64,000 bases of DNA from Yersinia massiliensis CCUG 53443 (GCF_000312485.1 NZ_HE997643.1:1044806-1108805); one strand, 5' to 3'. Counted from the first letter of the stretch, positions 16,340 to 26,368 are shown. The notes: generated from the sequence alone by a model not told the origin. A program made the numbers and translations.

Positions 16340-17089
16340 ATGATCGTTTTCGTCACAGGTGCGACCTCTGGTTTTGGTGAGGCTATCGCCCGTAAATTTA
16401 TTAGTCACGGTCATCAGGTTATTGCGACAGGCCGCCGTCAAGAGCGTCTGGAAGAATTAAAGGATGAACTTGGTGATAAACTGCATATCGTGAAGCTAGA
16501 CGTGCGAAACCGTGCGGCGATTCAACAAGTTATTGATGACTTACCGGCTGAATTGAAGAATATCGACCTGCTGGTTAACAACGCAGGTTTAGCGTTAGGA
16601 CTGGAACCAGCGCATAAAGCCAATGCTGACGACTGGGATACAATGATTGATACCAATACCAAGGGTTTGGTGAATATGACTCGCGCTCTACTGCCAGCCA
16701 TGGTTGAACGCAATGTCGGTCATGTTATCAATATTGGTTCTACAGCGGCGAACTGGCCGTATGCAGGTGGGAATGTCTACGGCGCGACGAAAGCATTTGT
16801 TAAGCAGTTTAGCTTGGGTCTGCGTGCTGACCTGCAAGGTACTCGCGTTCGCGTCACGGATATTGAACCTGGCATGGTGGGTGGCACTGAGTTTTCATCA
16901 GTGCGCTTTAAAGGTGATGGCGATAAAGTTAACAAAACCTATGATGGTGCGAACCCTCTGACGCCTGAGGATATCGCAGAAGCGGTATATTGGGTTGCCA
17001 CCCTGCCTGCTCGTGTGAATATTAACTCAATCGAAATGATGCCGGTGAGCCAATCCTTTGCAGGGTTAAGCATCCATCGCGAAAGTTAA
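16340..17089 (+). CDS. ydfG: NADP-dependent 3-hydroxy acid dehydrogenase YdfG
   Basis: This short-chain dehydrogenase of 249 residues matches E. coli YdfG, which oxidises L-allo-threonine, serine and 3-hydroxy acids and also reduces malonic semialdehyde. Visible are the cofactor motif TGATSGFGE, the NNAG motif, catalytic Ser in INIGST, and YGATK with Tyr and Lys. RRQERL after the second strand supplies NADP preference. AAGGA six bases upstream selects the ATG at 16340. It is the first backbone gene of the E. coli-like terminus block. Confidence 0.95.
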   Translation: MIVFVTGATSGFGEAIARKFISHGHQVIATGRRQERLEELKDELGDKLHIVKLDVRNRAAIQQVIDDLPAELKNIDLLVNNAGLALGLEPAHKANADDWDTMIDTNTKGLVNMTRALLPAMVERNVGHVINIGSTAANWPYAGGNVYGATKAFVKQFSLGLRADLQGTRVRVTDIEPGMVGGTEFSSVRFKGDGDKVNKTYDGANPLTPEDIAEAVYWVATLPARVNINSIEMMPVSQSFAGLSIHRES

Positions 17090-17166
17090 AATCAAGCTAT
17101 CAATTTATCAAGCTCTCAATTTTAATATCAAACATTATTGTGGTTGGGGTGTTCTGCGCCCCGCCC

Positions 17167-17493
17167 TTAATTTACTCGCCAACCGGCGACAATAATCAGC
17201 ATTCCCGCCAGTGCAACACCCGCACCAACCCAATCAAACATCGAAAGCTTTACACCATCGACGACGCGTAACCAAATTAATGCTGTCGCAACATATACGC
17301 CACCATAAGCGGCATAGACTCGCCCGCTGGCGGTAGGATGCAGTGTCAATAACCAAACAAACAGCGCCAAACTGACCGCTGCTGGTAGTAAGAGCCAAAT
17401 TGTTCCCCCTTTGCGCAGCCATAAATAAGGCAAGAAACAACCGATAATTTCTGCTAACGCAGTGACAAAAAACAGTAGCGATGTCTTTAACAT
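17167..17493 (-). CDS. ynfA: YnfA-family (UPF0060) membrane protein
   Basis: The 108-residue protein has four predicted spans and is a clear match to E. coli YnfA ([21 protein letters not shown] at span 1, [18 protein letters not shown] at span 3, given here by the ends [10 protein letters not shown] and AAYGGVYV). YnfA belongs with the small multidrug resistance type transporters. It converges with ydfG and diverges from ynfB. Confidence 0.95.
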   Translation of the reverse strand: MLKTSLLFFVTALAEIIGCFLPYLWLRKGGTIWLLLPAAVSLALFVWLLTLHPTASGRVYAAYGGVYVATALIWLRVVDGVKLSMFDWVGAGVALAGMLIIVAGWRVN

Positions 17494-17699
17494 TCCCTAG
17501 CCTCGGTATACCGTAATTAACATATTGCTATTAAAACAAATATTCTCAATTAACATTCGGTTACTTTACTCATTTTGTAGCCGAGTTGTCGTTGACTAGT
17601 TTATCGCCCTCAAGCAATGATATAATTTTTGTTCGCGGATAGCGTGCCAGTTAATTACATGATGATTTAACATCATTGACTCAGAAAGGATTTAAGACG

Positions 17700-18071
17700 A
17701 TGAAAATAAATATCTTGCCACGCTTTATACGCGCTTTTTTACCGGTCGCAATGCTAGCATTACCACTGGCTTGGCAGATGCCCGCATTGGCACAATCGGC
17801 AAACTGTACCCAGGGCAGCACTTGTGTTTCTGTTGGTGGGAATAATGATCCCATGTCCAAAGAACAAGCGCGCCAAAGCCAGCAGCAATGGGATGATACC
17901 CATCGCCTACGTAATAAGGTGAACAATCGTGTCGAAAAGAATTTTGATAAATTCGATCGTGCTGAAGATGCGAAAGATAGCTGTGACCGTAGTGAGAACT
18001 TAAACGCTTATTGGGAACCGAATACTGAACGTTGCCTAGACCGTTCATCCGGTCGCCAGATTAATCCGTAA
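17700..18071 (+). CDS. ynfB: YnfB-family (UPF0482) exported protein
   Basis: This secreted protein of 123 residues has a signal peptide (cleavage near ALA-Q) and the conserved DUF1283 body: a Cys-containing start (NCTQGSTCVSVGG), a very charged middle (WDDTHRLRNKVNNRVEKNFDKFD, given by ends WDDTHRLRNK and EKNFDKFD) and the C-terminal CLDRSSGRQI. AAGGA lies nine bases upstream of the ATG. Function is unknown. E. coli has speG between ynfB and ynfD; it is absent here. Confidence 0.92.
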   Translation: MKINILPRFIRAFLPVAMLALPLAWQMPALAQSANCTQGSTCVSVGGNNDPMSKEQARQSQQQWDDTHRLRNKVNNRVEKNFDKFDRAEDAKDSCDRSENLNAYWEPNTERCLDRSSGRQINP

Positions 18072-18183
18072 ATAGAGGCTATGGCTCAGATTTACTTGAG
18101 GTTATAGGTATCTGAACTATCCTTAAGAGAAGTTTAGGAATCAATACGTTAGATAGGCTATTCATCCACATAAGGACTTTATG

Positions 18184-18429
18184 ATGAAAAAAACAATTAT
18201 TATCAGCACATTATTATTCTCTCTGGCACCGTTAGCGGCGTTGGCTTCTTGTGAAAGTGTAAAAGCCGATATTACGCAGAAAATTATCAGTAATGGTGTG
18301 CCTGAATCAGGATTTAAGCTGGATATCGTCCCTAACGATCAAGCGGAACAAGCTGGCGGCCAAGTCGTTGGGCATTGCGAAAATGATACCCAGAAGATTG
18401 TTTATACGCGTATTAATAGCGGCAACTAA
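18184..18429 (+). CDS. ynfD: YnfD-like DUF1161 periplasmic protein
   Basis: The 81-residue protein begins with a signal peptide ending at ALA and carries the DUF1161 signature CESVKADI...KIISNGV and a final GHCENDTQKIVY with a second Cys that can form a disulfide. AAGGA precedes tandem ATGs (18181 and 18184); the second has the better spacing. Function is unknown. A terminator follows directly. Confidence 0.9.
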   Translation: MKKTIIISTLLFSLAPLAALASCESVKADITQKIISNGVPESGFKLDIVPNDQAEQAGGQVVGHCENDTQKIVYTRINSGN

Positions 18430-18448
18430 TCTCTCGCTGTATTCCGTC

Positions 18449-18480
18449 AGGGCGTGCCTTTAGGTGCGCCCTTTTGTTTT
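18449..18480 (+). terminator. Rho-independent terminator of ynfD
   Basis: AGGGCGTGCC pairs with GGTGCGCCCT (two G-U pairs) around TTTA and is followed by TTTTGTTTT. Confidence 0.88.
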
Positions 18481-18593
18481 GATGAAGATTCACTGGCCAT
18501 TTATTCATTGGCAAGTAACAATCTACTGTATCGAAAAATAAGAGTTTTTTTCAATATGTCAGCCTGTGACTTTCAATCTTGTAATGGCGTTAC

Positions 18594-19874
18594 ATGAAAC
18601 GACCAGCACATCTCTATTACTACCGCATCATGCTGCGCCGCCTGCTAATTTCGATCATGTTAGGCATAATGGCTGCCTTGATTGTTTGGCTATTTCATCA
18701 GTCCATGTATGGGCTCGAATGGTTACTCTTTTCTCGAACTGATGGAAGTTTGGTTGCCGCTGCATCCTCAATTACGGGTTGGCGACGTGTACTGACTCCC
18801 GCGCTGGGCGGTTTGGCGGCAGGTTCTTTACTTTGGGCTTATCAACGTTATCAACAACAAAAGCCCAGTGCTCCAACTGATTATATGGAAGCCATTGAAA
18901 CGGGGGATGGCCGGTTAGATGTTTCAGCCAGTTTGGTCAAATCCCTTGCCTCATTGCTGGTTGTTTCGAGCGGCAGTGCGATTGGTAGAGAAGGTGCGAT
19001 GGTGCTTTTGGCTGCACTATTTGCTTCTGTATTTGCACAACGCTATGCAAAACCGAGTGAATGGAAACTTTGGGTAGCCTGTGGCGCTGCAGCCGGCATG
19101 GCAAGTGCATATCATGCTCCACTGGCGGGGAGTTTATTTATTGCAGAAATTCTCTTTGGCACTTTGATGCTGGCCTCTCTTGGACCTGTTGTTATCGCCG
19201 CAGTGAGTGCTTTGCTCACCACGAATTTATTGCACGGTGGTCAGGAAACACTTTATCTCGTGGATCCTCTCCCTTCTCCTTGGCCAATCCACTATTTCCT
19301 CATGGCGTTAATGGGATTGTTAGCCGGTTTTTTTGGACCGCTATTCCTCAAAGCGATGAGTGCAAGCGGGCATGCTTTTCGCTCACTGAATCTTTTGCCC
19401 CCATTACAACTTGCGTTAGGGGGGCTCATTGTAGGATTACTTTCGCTGATTTTCCCAGAGGTTTGGGGGAATGGCTATAGTGTGGTGCAGTCGTTACTCA
19501 CAACGCCGCCAGGTATTTTATTGATGGGCGGAATACTGATATGTAAGCTATTGGCCCTATTATCGAGCAGTGGGTCCGGTGCACCGGGTGGTGTATTTAC
19601 CCCGACGCTTTTTGTGGGTGCTGCATTTGGTATGGTATGCGGACAAGTATTTGCTTGGTGGCCAGCACTCGGTGACAACATCGCCTTATTGATGGCACTG
19701 ACCGGGATGGCAACTTTACTCGCAGCAACGACTCATGCCCCGATAATGGCAGCATTAATGGTGTGCGAAATGACCGGTGAATATACTCTTCTCCCCGGCC
19801 TGCTTGTTTCTTGTGTGATTTCAACAACGATAGCTCGCTGGTTGCGGCCAGCATCAGTTTACCATTCGCGTTAA
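18594..19874 (+). CDS. clcB: ClcB voltage-gated chloride channel/antiporter homologue
   Basis: The CLC-family membrane protein has 426 residues and matches E. coli ClcB, which supports chloride/proton exchange in extreme acid. Selectivity motifs are visible: [13 protein letters not shown] (the GREGP-like segment with an Ala in place of Pro) and [15 protein letters not shown] (GxFxP-like). Ten or more hydrophobic helices fit the CLC fold. The start may be 18594 or the ATG at 18630, nearer the E. coli start; neither has a good ribosome site. Position between ynfD and bioD2 follows E. coli order without the ynfEFGH-dmsD genes. Confidence 0.92.
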   Translation: MKRPAHLYYYRIMLRRLLISIMLGIMAALIVWLFHQSMYGLEWLLFSRTDGSLVAAASSITGWRRVLTPALGGLAAGSLLWAYQRYQQQKPSAPTDYMEAIETGDGRLDVSASLVKSLASLLVVSSGSAIGREGAMVLLAALFASVFAQRYAKPSEWKLWVACGAAAGMASAYHAPLAGSLFIAEILFGTLMLASLGPVVIAAVSALLTTNLLHGGQETLYLVDPLPSPWPIHYFLMALMGLLAGFFGPLFLKAMSASGHAFRSLNLLPPLQLALGGLIVGLLSLIFPEVWGNGYSVVQSLLTTPPGILLMGGILICKLLALLSSSGSGAPGGVFTPTLFVGAAFGMVCGQVFAWWPALGDNIALLMALTGMATLLAATTHAPIMAALMVCEMTGEYTLLPGLLVSCVISTTIARWLRPASVYHSR

Positions 19875-20021
19875 AATAATACTGTCAGTGAAAATTGTTC
19901 TTAATGATGATTATTCAGTTAATTACCCTTCTTAATCGCCTTTAACCACATGATCATCATTAACAACGCAACCATTATTAGCAATACGAACATTAATTAA
20001 TAACACAACAAGAGAAATGTA

Positions 20022-20690
20022 TTATTGGTTGATAACGGATAAATCTAAATATTTTGCTAATGGTTTTTCTTCTGGATGCGGTAAATAAGGGAATTGCCCT
20101 AACTGAGGCGCAGGTAACCGCTCGCGTAACATCGCTATTGTTTCAGCATAGTGTGCTAAACCAGGATTAATACGATTCGCAACCCAACCTAATAAAGGTA
20201 ATCCATCATTAAGAATAGATTGTGCCGTTAATAACGCATGGTTGATACAACCTGTTTTAATACCAACGACTAAAATGACAGGTAACTGCTCTTGTATTAC
20301 CCAATCAGAATAGAAACGTTGATCATTCATCATGACTTTCCAACCACCACAACCTTCAACGACAACAGTATCGGCTTTAACGGATAAATGCTGCAGCCCT
20401 TGTGTCATCTCCCCGTAGTTAATCAGCGTATCTGAACAAGCATGAATAACATCGGCTTGCAGTGGAAATGGATTAACCTCTTGATAATCTAGATTAACCG
20501 ATGACGATGCTTGTAAAATCAGGGCATCCTGATTGCGTAAGCCATCGGGTGTTTCTTTGCTCTCGGTTGCGACAGGTTTGTAGCCAGCCGTCGTTCTGCC
20601 ATTTTGGCTTAAGGCCTGAAGCAAGGCCCGTGACACTACGGTTTTACCGACAGCAGTGTCGGTTCCCGTCACAAATACTCGCGTTAACAT
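20022..20690 (-). CDS. bioD2: dethiobiotin synthetase paralogue BioD2 (YnfK)
   Basis: The 222-residue enzyme matches E. coli YnfK, the second dethiobiotin synthetase. It joins CO2 and ATP to 7,8-diaminononanoate. The P-loop VTGTDTAVGKT lies at the N-terminus, YKPVAT follows at about 37, and VVEGCGGWKVMMN is the conserved phosphate/metal segment (E. coli YnfK has VVEGTGGW, so the Cys is a variation). GGAG seven bases upstream selects the ATG at 20690. It is followed 3' by about 150 bases of AT-rich spacer. Confidence 0.93.
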   Translation of the reverse strand: MLTRVFVTGTDTAVGKTVVSRALLQALSQNGRTTAGYKPVATESKETPDGLRNQDALILQASSSVNLDYQEVNPFPLQADVIHACSDTLINYGEMTQGLQHLSVKADTVVVEGCGGWKVMMNDQRFYSDWVIQEQLPVILVVGIKTGCINHALLTAQSILNDGLPLLGWVANRINPGLAHYAETIAMLRERLPAPQLGQFPYLPHPEEKPLAKYLDLSVINQ

Positions 20691-20893
20691 AACAATACTC
20701 CAAAATCTGTCCACGCCGACTTAAGTTTTTTCGCTTAACATGCACGAAATTGGCAACATGAATAAAAGTCTAGGCGATGCAGACTGTGGACAGCTTGCGT
20801 TAGCGCAATGTTTTAACGAACTGAGTGGGTTTTTTAACGAATAATTCAGATATACCCACTAATAATTAACTCTTATTTATTAGTGGCAATATG

Positions 20894-22111
20894 CTAGCCC
20901 TGCAGTAATTTCACCAATAATGAGCCGTTATATAACGCCTCTTTTACTAATGCTGCACCCGGCATTGTGCCTTGATTAAAGAATAGAGTCGGTTCAACAA
21001 CTATATTATCACTGTATGCCGGCAGCGCTTGTTGGCGAATACAAGCAGCAATAGCGGGATGCAAAATAGATGCGGCTTTATTTAGCGGGGAGCCTACTAG
21101 GATTTTTTCGGGATTAAATAAATTAACCATAATGGCAACTATTCGTCCAACGCTATGACCAACCCCCAAAATAATATCTTTCGCCAGTTGGTCACCGGCT
21201 AAGGCGGCATCGCATAAAGATTCCACGCTTAATGGCGTACTGTGTAATAACGAACTCATTGAGCCGCTTAAACGTTGCTGGGCAATTTCCAGCATATTCT
21301 CAATACTGGCAACCGTTTCAAGGCAACCGTGATTGCCGCAATAACAGCGTTTGCCGTAGGGATCTACTTGGGTATGGCCAATCTCAACCACGCTACGGCT
21401 GCCGGCATGTAATACTCTGCCCGCAGTGATAACACCGGCCCCTACGTTGTGATCGATCACAACTTGAATGACATTTTGGCTACCACGTGATGCACCATAA
21501 AGTGCTTCAGCCATAGTCCAAGCACAAATATCGTGTTGTAGATAAACAGGAAGCCCCGTTCTTTGCTCTAATGCAGGACCAAGCAGCATTTCATTGACAT
21601 CATAAAATGGCATTTTATGTACGATACCTGCGGGTGCATCAATGATGCCGGGCATGGTGATCGCTATTGCGGTTAGCCTTTCCAGTTTTTCCTGATGCCG
21701 AATGAAGAATTGATCGACTTCGTTGAGAATACGCTGAAGCAATGGCTCAGAGTGGCTATCAGGTAATGGAATTTGATCTTCGACCACCAATTTACTACTG
21801 AGGTCACGTAAGGCGAGAGTAATAGAACCACGGCTGATACGCCCTGAAACATAATGCCAAGCTTCAGTATCAAGAACTAAGCCTATCGCTGGGCGACCGC
21901 GACTGCCAACATCCTGATATTCAGTTTCTTTAACCAGATGCGCTTCAACCAATTCCCTCACAATTTTCGTGATACTGGCAGGGGCCAACTGTGCCCTTTT
22001 AGACAGTTCAATACGGGATATTGGGCCGAACAAATCAATCAGCCGGTAAACGGCCCCTGCATTGGTCTGCTTGATTTGATCAATATGCCCAGGCTGTCCA
22101 TCCGTTATCAC
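20894..22111 (-). CDS. mlc: Mlc glucose-responsive repressor (ROK family)
   Basis: Mlc represses ptsG, ptsHI, manXYZ and malT until bound by dephosphorylated EIICB-Glc at the membrane. The protein matches E. coli Mlc across its length: N-terminal HTH (LSKRAQLAPASITKIVREL), ROK signature and the zinc site CYCGNHGC. GGAG lies eight bases before the GTG at 22111, which also gives the same N-terminal length as E. coli (six residues before PGHID), so I reject the TTG at 22138. It is followed in E. coli order by the ynfL/ynfM pair. Confidence 0.94.
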   Translation of the reverse strand: MITDGQPGHIDQIKQTNAGAVYRLIDLFGPISRIELSKRAQLAPASITKIVRELVEAHLVKETEYQDVGSRGRPAIGLVLDTEAWHYVSGRISRGSITLALRDLSSKLVVEDQIPLPDSHSEPLLQRILNEVDQFFIRHQEKLERLTAIAITMPGIIDAPAGIVHKMPFYDVNEMLLGPALEQRTGLPVYLQHDICAWTMAEALYGASRGSQNVIQVVIDHNVGAGVITAGRVLHAGSRSVVEIGHTQVDPYGKRCYCGNHGCLETVASIENMLEIAQQRLSGSMSSLLHSTPLSVESLCDAALAGDQLAKDIILGVGHSVGRIVAIMVNLFNPEKILVGSPLNKAASILHPAIAACIRQQALPAYSDNIVVEPTLFFNQGTMPGAALVKEALYNGSLLVKLLQG

Positions 22112-22315
22112 TAAACTGGCTCCTTCTCTGCCAACCAAGTATTTTTCGCGCTTCTAAATAAAGATTATCGGCTATGTTGGGGCTTTTAGCATAAGGCGTC
22201 AACTATTTGATTAGTTATGTGATTTACTGCACATAATCATCGATTTATGATAGCGGAAATGGTCGTTATTTATACGGTGGAGATGTTCATCTCTTAGGGT
22301 CCACAGCCAATACTG

Positions 22316-23215
22316 TCACTTAATATCCGCCACCATCAGGCGAATCAATGCTTCTGCTGGGGCCGTTACGGGACGGTGCTTATGGTTAACCAACCAGACT
22401 TCGGTTGTTGCGCTAGCTTCGGCCAAGGGTAAATATTTCACCCCATCTACTTTTACGCGAGTAAATGAGGCGGGCAATATGGAAACACCTAAACCAGAGG
22501 AGACTAAACCCACAATAGTCATTGCTTCCCCGACTTCCTGAGTTATATAGGGTGTAATGCCCGCACGGGCTAGCAGCGTAAGAATTTCATCGTACAGCGC
22601 TGTTCCGACTTCGCGAGAAAAGAAAACAAAAGGCTGCTCGGCTAATGAACTGAATTTAACGCTGCCTGCGGGAAATGCAGCTAACGGATGGTCTTCATTA
22701 ACCACTGCGACTAGGGGTTCCCGTAATAGCAATCGATATTGTAAAGCATCTGGCAGCCGCGTATTTCTCATCACACCAATATCTAATCGCCCATCCAGTA
22801 ACGGCTCAATTTGCTGTTTTGTGTTGACCTCTTGCATTTTAATATGGACTTGCGGGTGTAATTGACGAAATGCCCGCAAGTTTTTAGAGACAGTGCTAAT
22901 AAATGGCGCAGAGGACGTAAAACCAATAGTTAACTCACCTGATTCTCCTCGATGCAAGCGTGCGGCTTTTTCCGAGGCAGAATTAACCTGCGCCAAAATT
23001 TGGTAGGATTCTTTTAAAAACAATGCGCCAGCTTGCGTCAGACTGACATTACGATTGTTACGTGCAAACAATCGTGCACCAATTTGCTCTTCAAGAATTT
23101 GAATTTGTTGGCTCAATGGTGGTTGTGAAATACGTAGTCGTTCAGCCGCTCGGCCAAAGTGCAGTTCTTCTGCAACAGCAATAAAATAACGTAAATGTCT
23201 GAGTTCAATAGTCAT
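22316..23215 (-). CDS. ynfL: LysR-family regulator YnfL
   Basis: The 299-residue LysR-type protein has the N-terminal winged HTH (LRYFIAVAEELHFGRAAERL then ISQPPLSQQIQ) and a co-inducer-binding domain with TIGF and GLGVSILP. It is divergent from ynfM with 157 bases between, the typical layout of a LysR regulator controlling its neighbour. The E. coli locus has the same pair next to mlc. Inducer unknown. Confidence 0.9.
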   Translation of the reverse strand: MTIELRHLRYFIAVAEELHFGRAAERLRISQPPLSQQIQILEEQIGARLFARNNRNVSLTQAGALFLKESYQILAQVNSASEKAARLHRGESGELTIGFTSSAPFISTVSKNLRAFRQLHPQVHIKMQEVNTKQQIEPLLDGRLDIGVMRNTRLPDALQYRLLLREPLVAVVNEDHPLAAFPAGSVKFSSLAEQPFVFFSREVGTALYDEILTLLARAGITPYITQEVGEAMTIVGLVSSGLGVSILPASFTRVKVDGVKYLPLAEASATTEVWLVNHKHRPVTAPAEALIRLMVADIK

Positions 23216-23372
23216 TGATGTGAATTGATACGTTAAGCGTCTTATTCGGAATAATTAATATATTAGACAAAAAACTCAGCAATTTCTATGATCTTGTCAT
23301 TGAGCCGCTCAACGGCTATACCAAGTTTTGGTGAAAAGAGTTTTTTGATTGTATTAACGAAAAGGAAATACC

Positions 23373-24671
23373 GTGACCACCTCTTTGCGCACTACGACTA
23401 GCGTAGAGCCCGCGCCCGCAGCTAATGATGACGCCTCTTCACTATCACCAACACCCGATGTTCCTCGTTTGTCTAAACGCCCCTATATTCAACGAGGCAC
23501 ACCACAGTTTATCCGCGTAACCTTGGCTTTCTTTTCAGCAGGCTTGGCGACATTTGCCCTACTCTATTGTGTGCAACCGATCCTGCCGTTACTGTCGCAA
23601 GACTTCAATATCTCGCCCGCTGGAAGCAGCTTATCGCTTTCCGCTGCGACGGGAATGCTTGCCTTTGGGTTGATGTTTACCGGCCCTCTCTCAGATGCGG
23701 TTGGGCGTAAATCAGTGATGGTCGTTGCGCTGATGCTCGCCGCGATCTGTACAATTATTTGCTCATTGATGACCAGTTGGCATGGCATCTTACTCATGCG
23801 GGCATTAATTGGTTTAGCCCTCAGTGGTGTTGCAGCAGTAGCCATGACCTACCTTAGTGAGGAGATACACCCAAGCTTTGTTGCATTGTCTATGGGGTTA
23901 TACATTAGCGGTAACTCTATTGGAGGAATGAGTGGTCGTTTAGTGACTGGGGTACTCAGTGATTTCTTCTCGTGGCGTATTGCACTAGCGGTGATCGGCT
24001 TATTTGCATTAGCGGCCGCTTGTATGTTTTGGCGTATTCTTCCCGCATCAAAACACTTCCGTCCAACCTCATTACGGCCAAGAACACTGGCTATTAATTT
24101 CAAACTGCACTGGCGTGATCCTGGTTTACCTTTGCTCTTTGCTGAGGGATTTCTCATTATGGGGAGCTTTGTGACCCTATTTAATTACATAGGGTATCGC
24201 TTGTTGGCTCAGCCTTATTATCTCAGTCAGGCAGTCGTCGGCTTATTGTCGATAGTTTATCTGACAGGGTCTTATAGTTCGCCAAAAGCGGGTTCCCTGA
24301 CTGGCCGTTATGGTCGAGGGCCGATATTATTGGCATCCATTGGAATGATGTTGGTTGGCGTTCTTATTACCTGTTTCCCGCCAGTCATTAGTATCTTTAT
24401 CGGCATGATGATATTTACGGCAGGTTTTTTTGCCGCTCATTCTGTTGCCAGCAGTTGGATTGGTCGCCGAGCCCGTCGCGCAAAAGCGCAGGCATCCTCA
24501 CTTTACCTTTTTTGCTATTATGCGGGATCGAGTGTGGCAGGAACATTGGGCGGGATTTTCTGGCTCAATTTAGGTTGGACAGGCGTTGTCGCTTTTATCA
24601 CGGCACTTCTGCTAGTCGCACTTTTTGTTGGTCAGCGTTTACGCAAACTACCAGAAACGGCGAAAATTTAA
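23373..24671 (+). CDS. ynfM: MFS transporter YnfM
   Basis: This protein of 432 residues has a hydrophilic N-terminal tail of about 45 residues followed by twelve predicted spans with YCVQPILPLLSQDF, motif A (GPLSDAVGRKSVMV) and GLALSGVAAVAMTYLSEE, as in E. coli YnfM. YnfM-type carriers belong to the arabinose-efflux/drug exporter branch. The divergent ynfL gene probably regulates it. The substrate is not known. Confidence 0.9.
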   Translation: MTTSLRTTTSVEPAPAANDDASSLSPTPDVPRLSKRPYIQRGTPQFIRVTLAFFSAGLATFALLYCVQPILPLLSQDFNISPAGSSLSLSAATGMLAFGLMFTGPLSDAVGRKSVMVVALMLAAICTIICSLMTSWHGILLMRALIGLALSGVAAVAMTYLSEEIHPSFVALSMGLYISGNSIGGMSGRLVTGVLSDFFSWRIALAVIGLFALAAACMFWRILPASKHFRPTSLRPRTLAINFKLHWRDPGLPLLFAEGFLIMGSFVTLFNYIGYRLLAQPYYLSQAVVGLLSIVYLTGSYSSPKAGSLTGRYGRGPILLASIGMMLVGVLITCFPPVISIFIGMMIFTAGFFAAHSVASSWIGRRARRAKAQASSLYLFCYYAGSSVAGTLGGIFWLNLGWTGVVAFITALLLVALFVGQRLRKLPETAKI

Positions 24672-24776
24672 TTTTACTGACAAGGACTGTTGAAATTTAA
24701 ATTAAGTATATAATGTACATAGCGACTTTTTTACGGTAAATATTAACTTAATTTATTAATAATTGCAGGAGAGCAT

Positions 24777-25166
24777 ATGACAAGTCATTTTCTAACGCTG
24801 TGGGATATTCTGGCGACTACATTTTCGATTTTCTTTTTTATTGCTTATTTGCTGATTCTGTTTCAGGTGATTTCGGATCTGTTCAGAGACCACGAGTTGA
24901 GTGGGTTTTATAAAGCGATTTGGATTATCTTTTTGCTATTCATCCCGCTACTTACCTCTCTTCTCTATCTGGTTACTCGCGGTAAAGGCATGGCACAACG
25001 TTATCGTGCATCAGTACAAAAGAATGTTTCAGATACCAATGAATATATTCGTCAGGTAGCCGGTAAATCTCCCGCCGAACAGATCGCAGACGCTAAAAAA
25101 TTATGGGATGACGGTGTGATTACTGAAAGTGAGTACATGCAGCTTAAAGCAAAAGCATTAGCTTAA
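24777..25166 (+). CDS. PLDc_N-type membrane anchor with C-terminal SHOCT domain
   Basis: The 129-residue protein has two membrane spans (about 10-35 and 45-68, separated by the acidic FRDHELSGFYKAIW) like the N-terminal segment of cardiolipin synthases (PLDc_N), followed by a charged linker and a SHOCT motif (AEQIADAKKLWDDGVITESEY..LKAKALA). SHOCT modules are short oligomerisation domains. AGGAG five bases upstream supports the ATG. The catalytic phospholipase part is absent by design rather than truncated. Function unknown. Confidence 0.8.
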   Translation: MTSHFLTLWDILATTFSIFFFIAYLLILFQVISDLFRDHELSGFYKAIWIIFLLFIPLLTSLLYLVTRGKGMAQRYRASVQKNVSDTNEYIRQVAGKSPAEQIADAKKLWDDGVITESEYMQLKAKALA

Positions 25167-25181
25167 GCGTTGATTCATCCG

Positions 25182-25218
25182 AAAGGCTAGATGTCGTTTT
25201 TTGTCATCTAGCCTTTTT
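25182..25218 (+). terminator. Rho-independent terminator
   Basis: AAAGGCTAGATG pairs perfectly with CATCTAGCCTTT around an 11-base loop and ends in TTTTT. It closes the PLDc_N/SHOCT gene and isolates it from tus. Confidence 0.9.
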
Positions 25219-25386
25219 CATTTCGTTTTCTTTAATCAGTCTGATTTAAATAAAGCCCCTAGTGTTGTGGTCAAATGTTTTACCGATTTGTCAACTCTAC
25301 CCTGTCGAACCCTCTTCTTCGTTTCATATTTAATTTAATTAAAGGCGATGCAATGTTTTCATAGATCGCTTTTCTATGAAAATCAA

Positions 25387-25409
25387 ATACTGTATGTTGT
25401 AACTAAAAT
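25387..25409 (+). promoter_or_regulatory. replication terminator (Ter) site in the tus promoter
   Basis: The 16-base core GTATGTTGTAACTAAA (25392-25407) is identical to the core of the E. coli TerB site. It sits 22 bases before the tus start, as TerB does in E. coli, where Tus binding both blocks forks and represses tus. By that orientation the conserved G-C pair faces lower coordinates, so forks moving toward higher coordinates would be stopped. Confidence 0.9.
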
Positions 25410-25429
25410 TACCTTTACTAGAAAACAAA

Positions 25430-26368
25430 ATGAACAAATATGATTTGATTGATCGGCTCAATAAGAGGTTTAACTCGTTAGAGGTTGAGCTGCAACATCT
25501 CCACCAGCAACTTATTGATTTACCGCTGCTTGCGGCTCGGGTTTTCACTCTTCCTGAAATAGAAAAAGGAACAGAGCATCAACCTATTGATCAAATTACA
25601 GTAGCTGCAACCGTGGGTAATCAAGCCAGAGAATTAGGACTGCAACATTTTCAGCGGCTGTTTATTCATCATCAAGGCCAAAATGCCAGTAGCAAAGCGG
25701 CTCTGCGTTTGCCTGGTGTGCTCTGCTTTTCAGTAACAACGCATCAATTAAATGATTGTCAGAATACTATTCGCGAAATTAACCAGTTAAAAACTGAATT
25801 GGAACGCATCATCACCATTGAGTCAGGACTACCTAGTGAACAGCGTTTTGAGTTTGTCCATACCCACCTGCACGGATTGATCACTTTGAATACCTATCGC
25901 ACAATAACGCCACTACTGAATCCCAGCTCAGTACGTTTTGGATGGGCAAACAAACATATAATCAAAAATGTCACCCGTGAAGAGATTTTGGCTCAGTTAG
26001 ATAAAAGTCTGAATTCAGGGCGAGCAGTCCCGCCGTTTACACGTGAGCAATGGGTAGAATCTATTAGTCGAGAAATAACGGACATTAAGCGTTTACCCGA
26101 GAAAACAAAACTAAAAATAAAGCGCCCAGTTAAAGTGCAACCCATTGCGCGAGTTTGGTATCAAGAACAACAAAAACAGGTGCAACACCCCTGCCCTATG
26201 CCATTGATTGCATTTTGCGAGGTTCAATCTGAGGCTGATTTACCTAAATTAGGTGAACTTACAGATTACGATGTTCGCCATATCAAACATAAATATAAGC
26301 CAGATGCTAAACCGATGAAGTTACTGATCCCGAGGTTACATTTATATATTGAGGCAGATAAATCTTAA
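25430..26368 (+). CDS. tus: Tus, replication terminus site-binding protein
   Basis: Tus is a monomeric DNA-binding protein that locks on Ter sites and stops DnaB helicase arriving from one side. The 312-residue protein (E. coli 309) aligns throughout: FVHTHLHGLITLNTYRT, RFGWANKHIIKN, KLKIKRPVKVQPIARVWY and IPRLHLYIEAD at the end (each a conserved part of the DNA-binding channel). It lies next to fumC as in E. coli, and the Ter site in its promoter implies autoregulation. Confidence 0.96.
   Translation: MNKYDLIDRLNKRFNSLEVELQHLHQQLIDLPLLAARVFTLPEIEKGTEHQPIDQITVAATVGNQARELGLQHFQRLFIHHQGQNASSKAALRLPGVLCFSVTTHQLNDCQNTIREINQLKTELERIITIESGLPSEQRFEFVHTHLHGLITLNTYRTITPLLNPSSVRFGWANKHIIKNVTREEILAQLDKSLNSGRAVPPFTREQWVESISREITDIKRLPEKTKLKIKRPVKVQPIARVWYQEQQKQVQHPCPMPLIAFCEVQSEADLPKLGELTDYDVRHIKHKYKPDAKPMKLLIPRLHLYIEADKS

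Noticed and set aside
18594-18629. fixing the clcB start at the first ATG
   Set aside because: Neither 18594 nor 18630 has a good ribosome site, so I left the longer start with a stated doubt and draw no conclusion from the extra residues.
22112-22138. TTG start for Mlc
   Set aside because: The GTG at 22111 has a proper GGAG and gives the same N-terminal length as E. coli Mlc.
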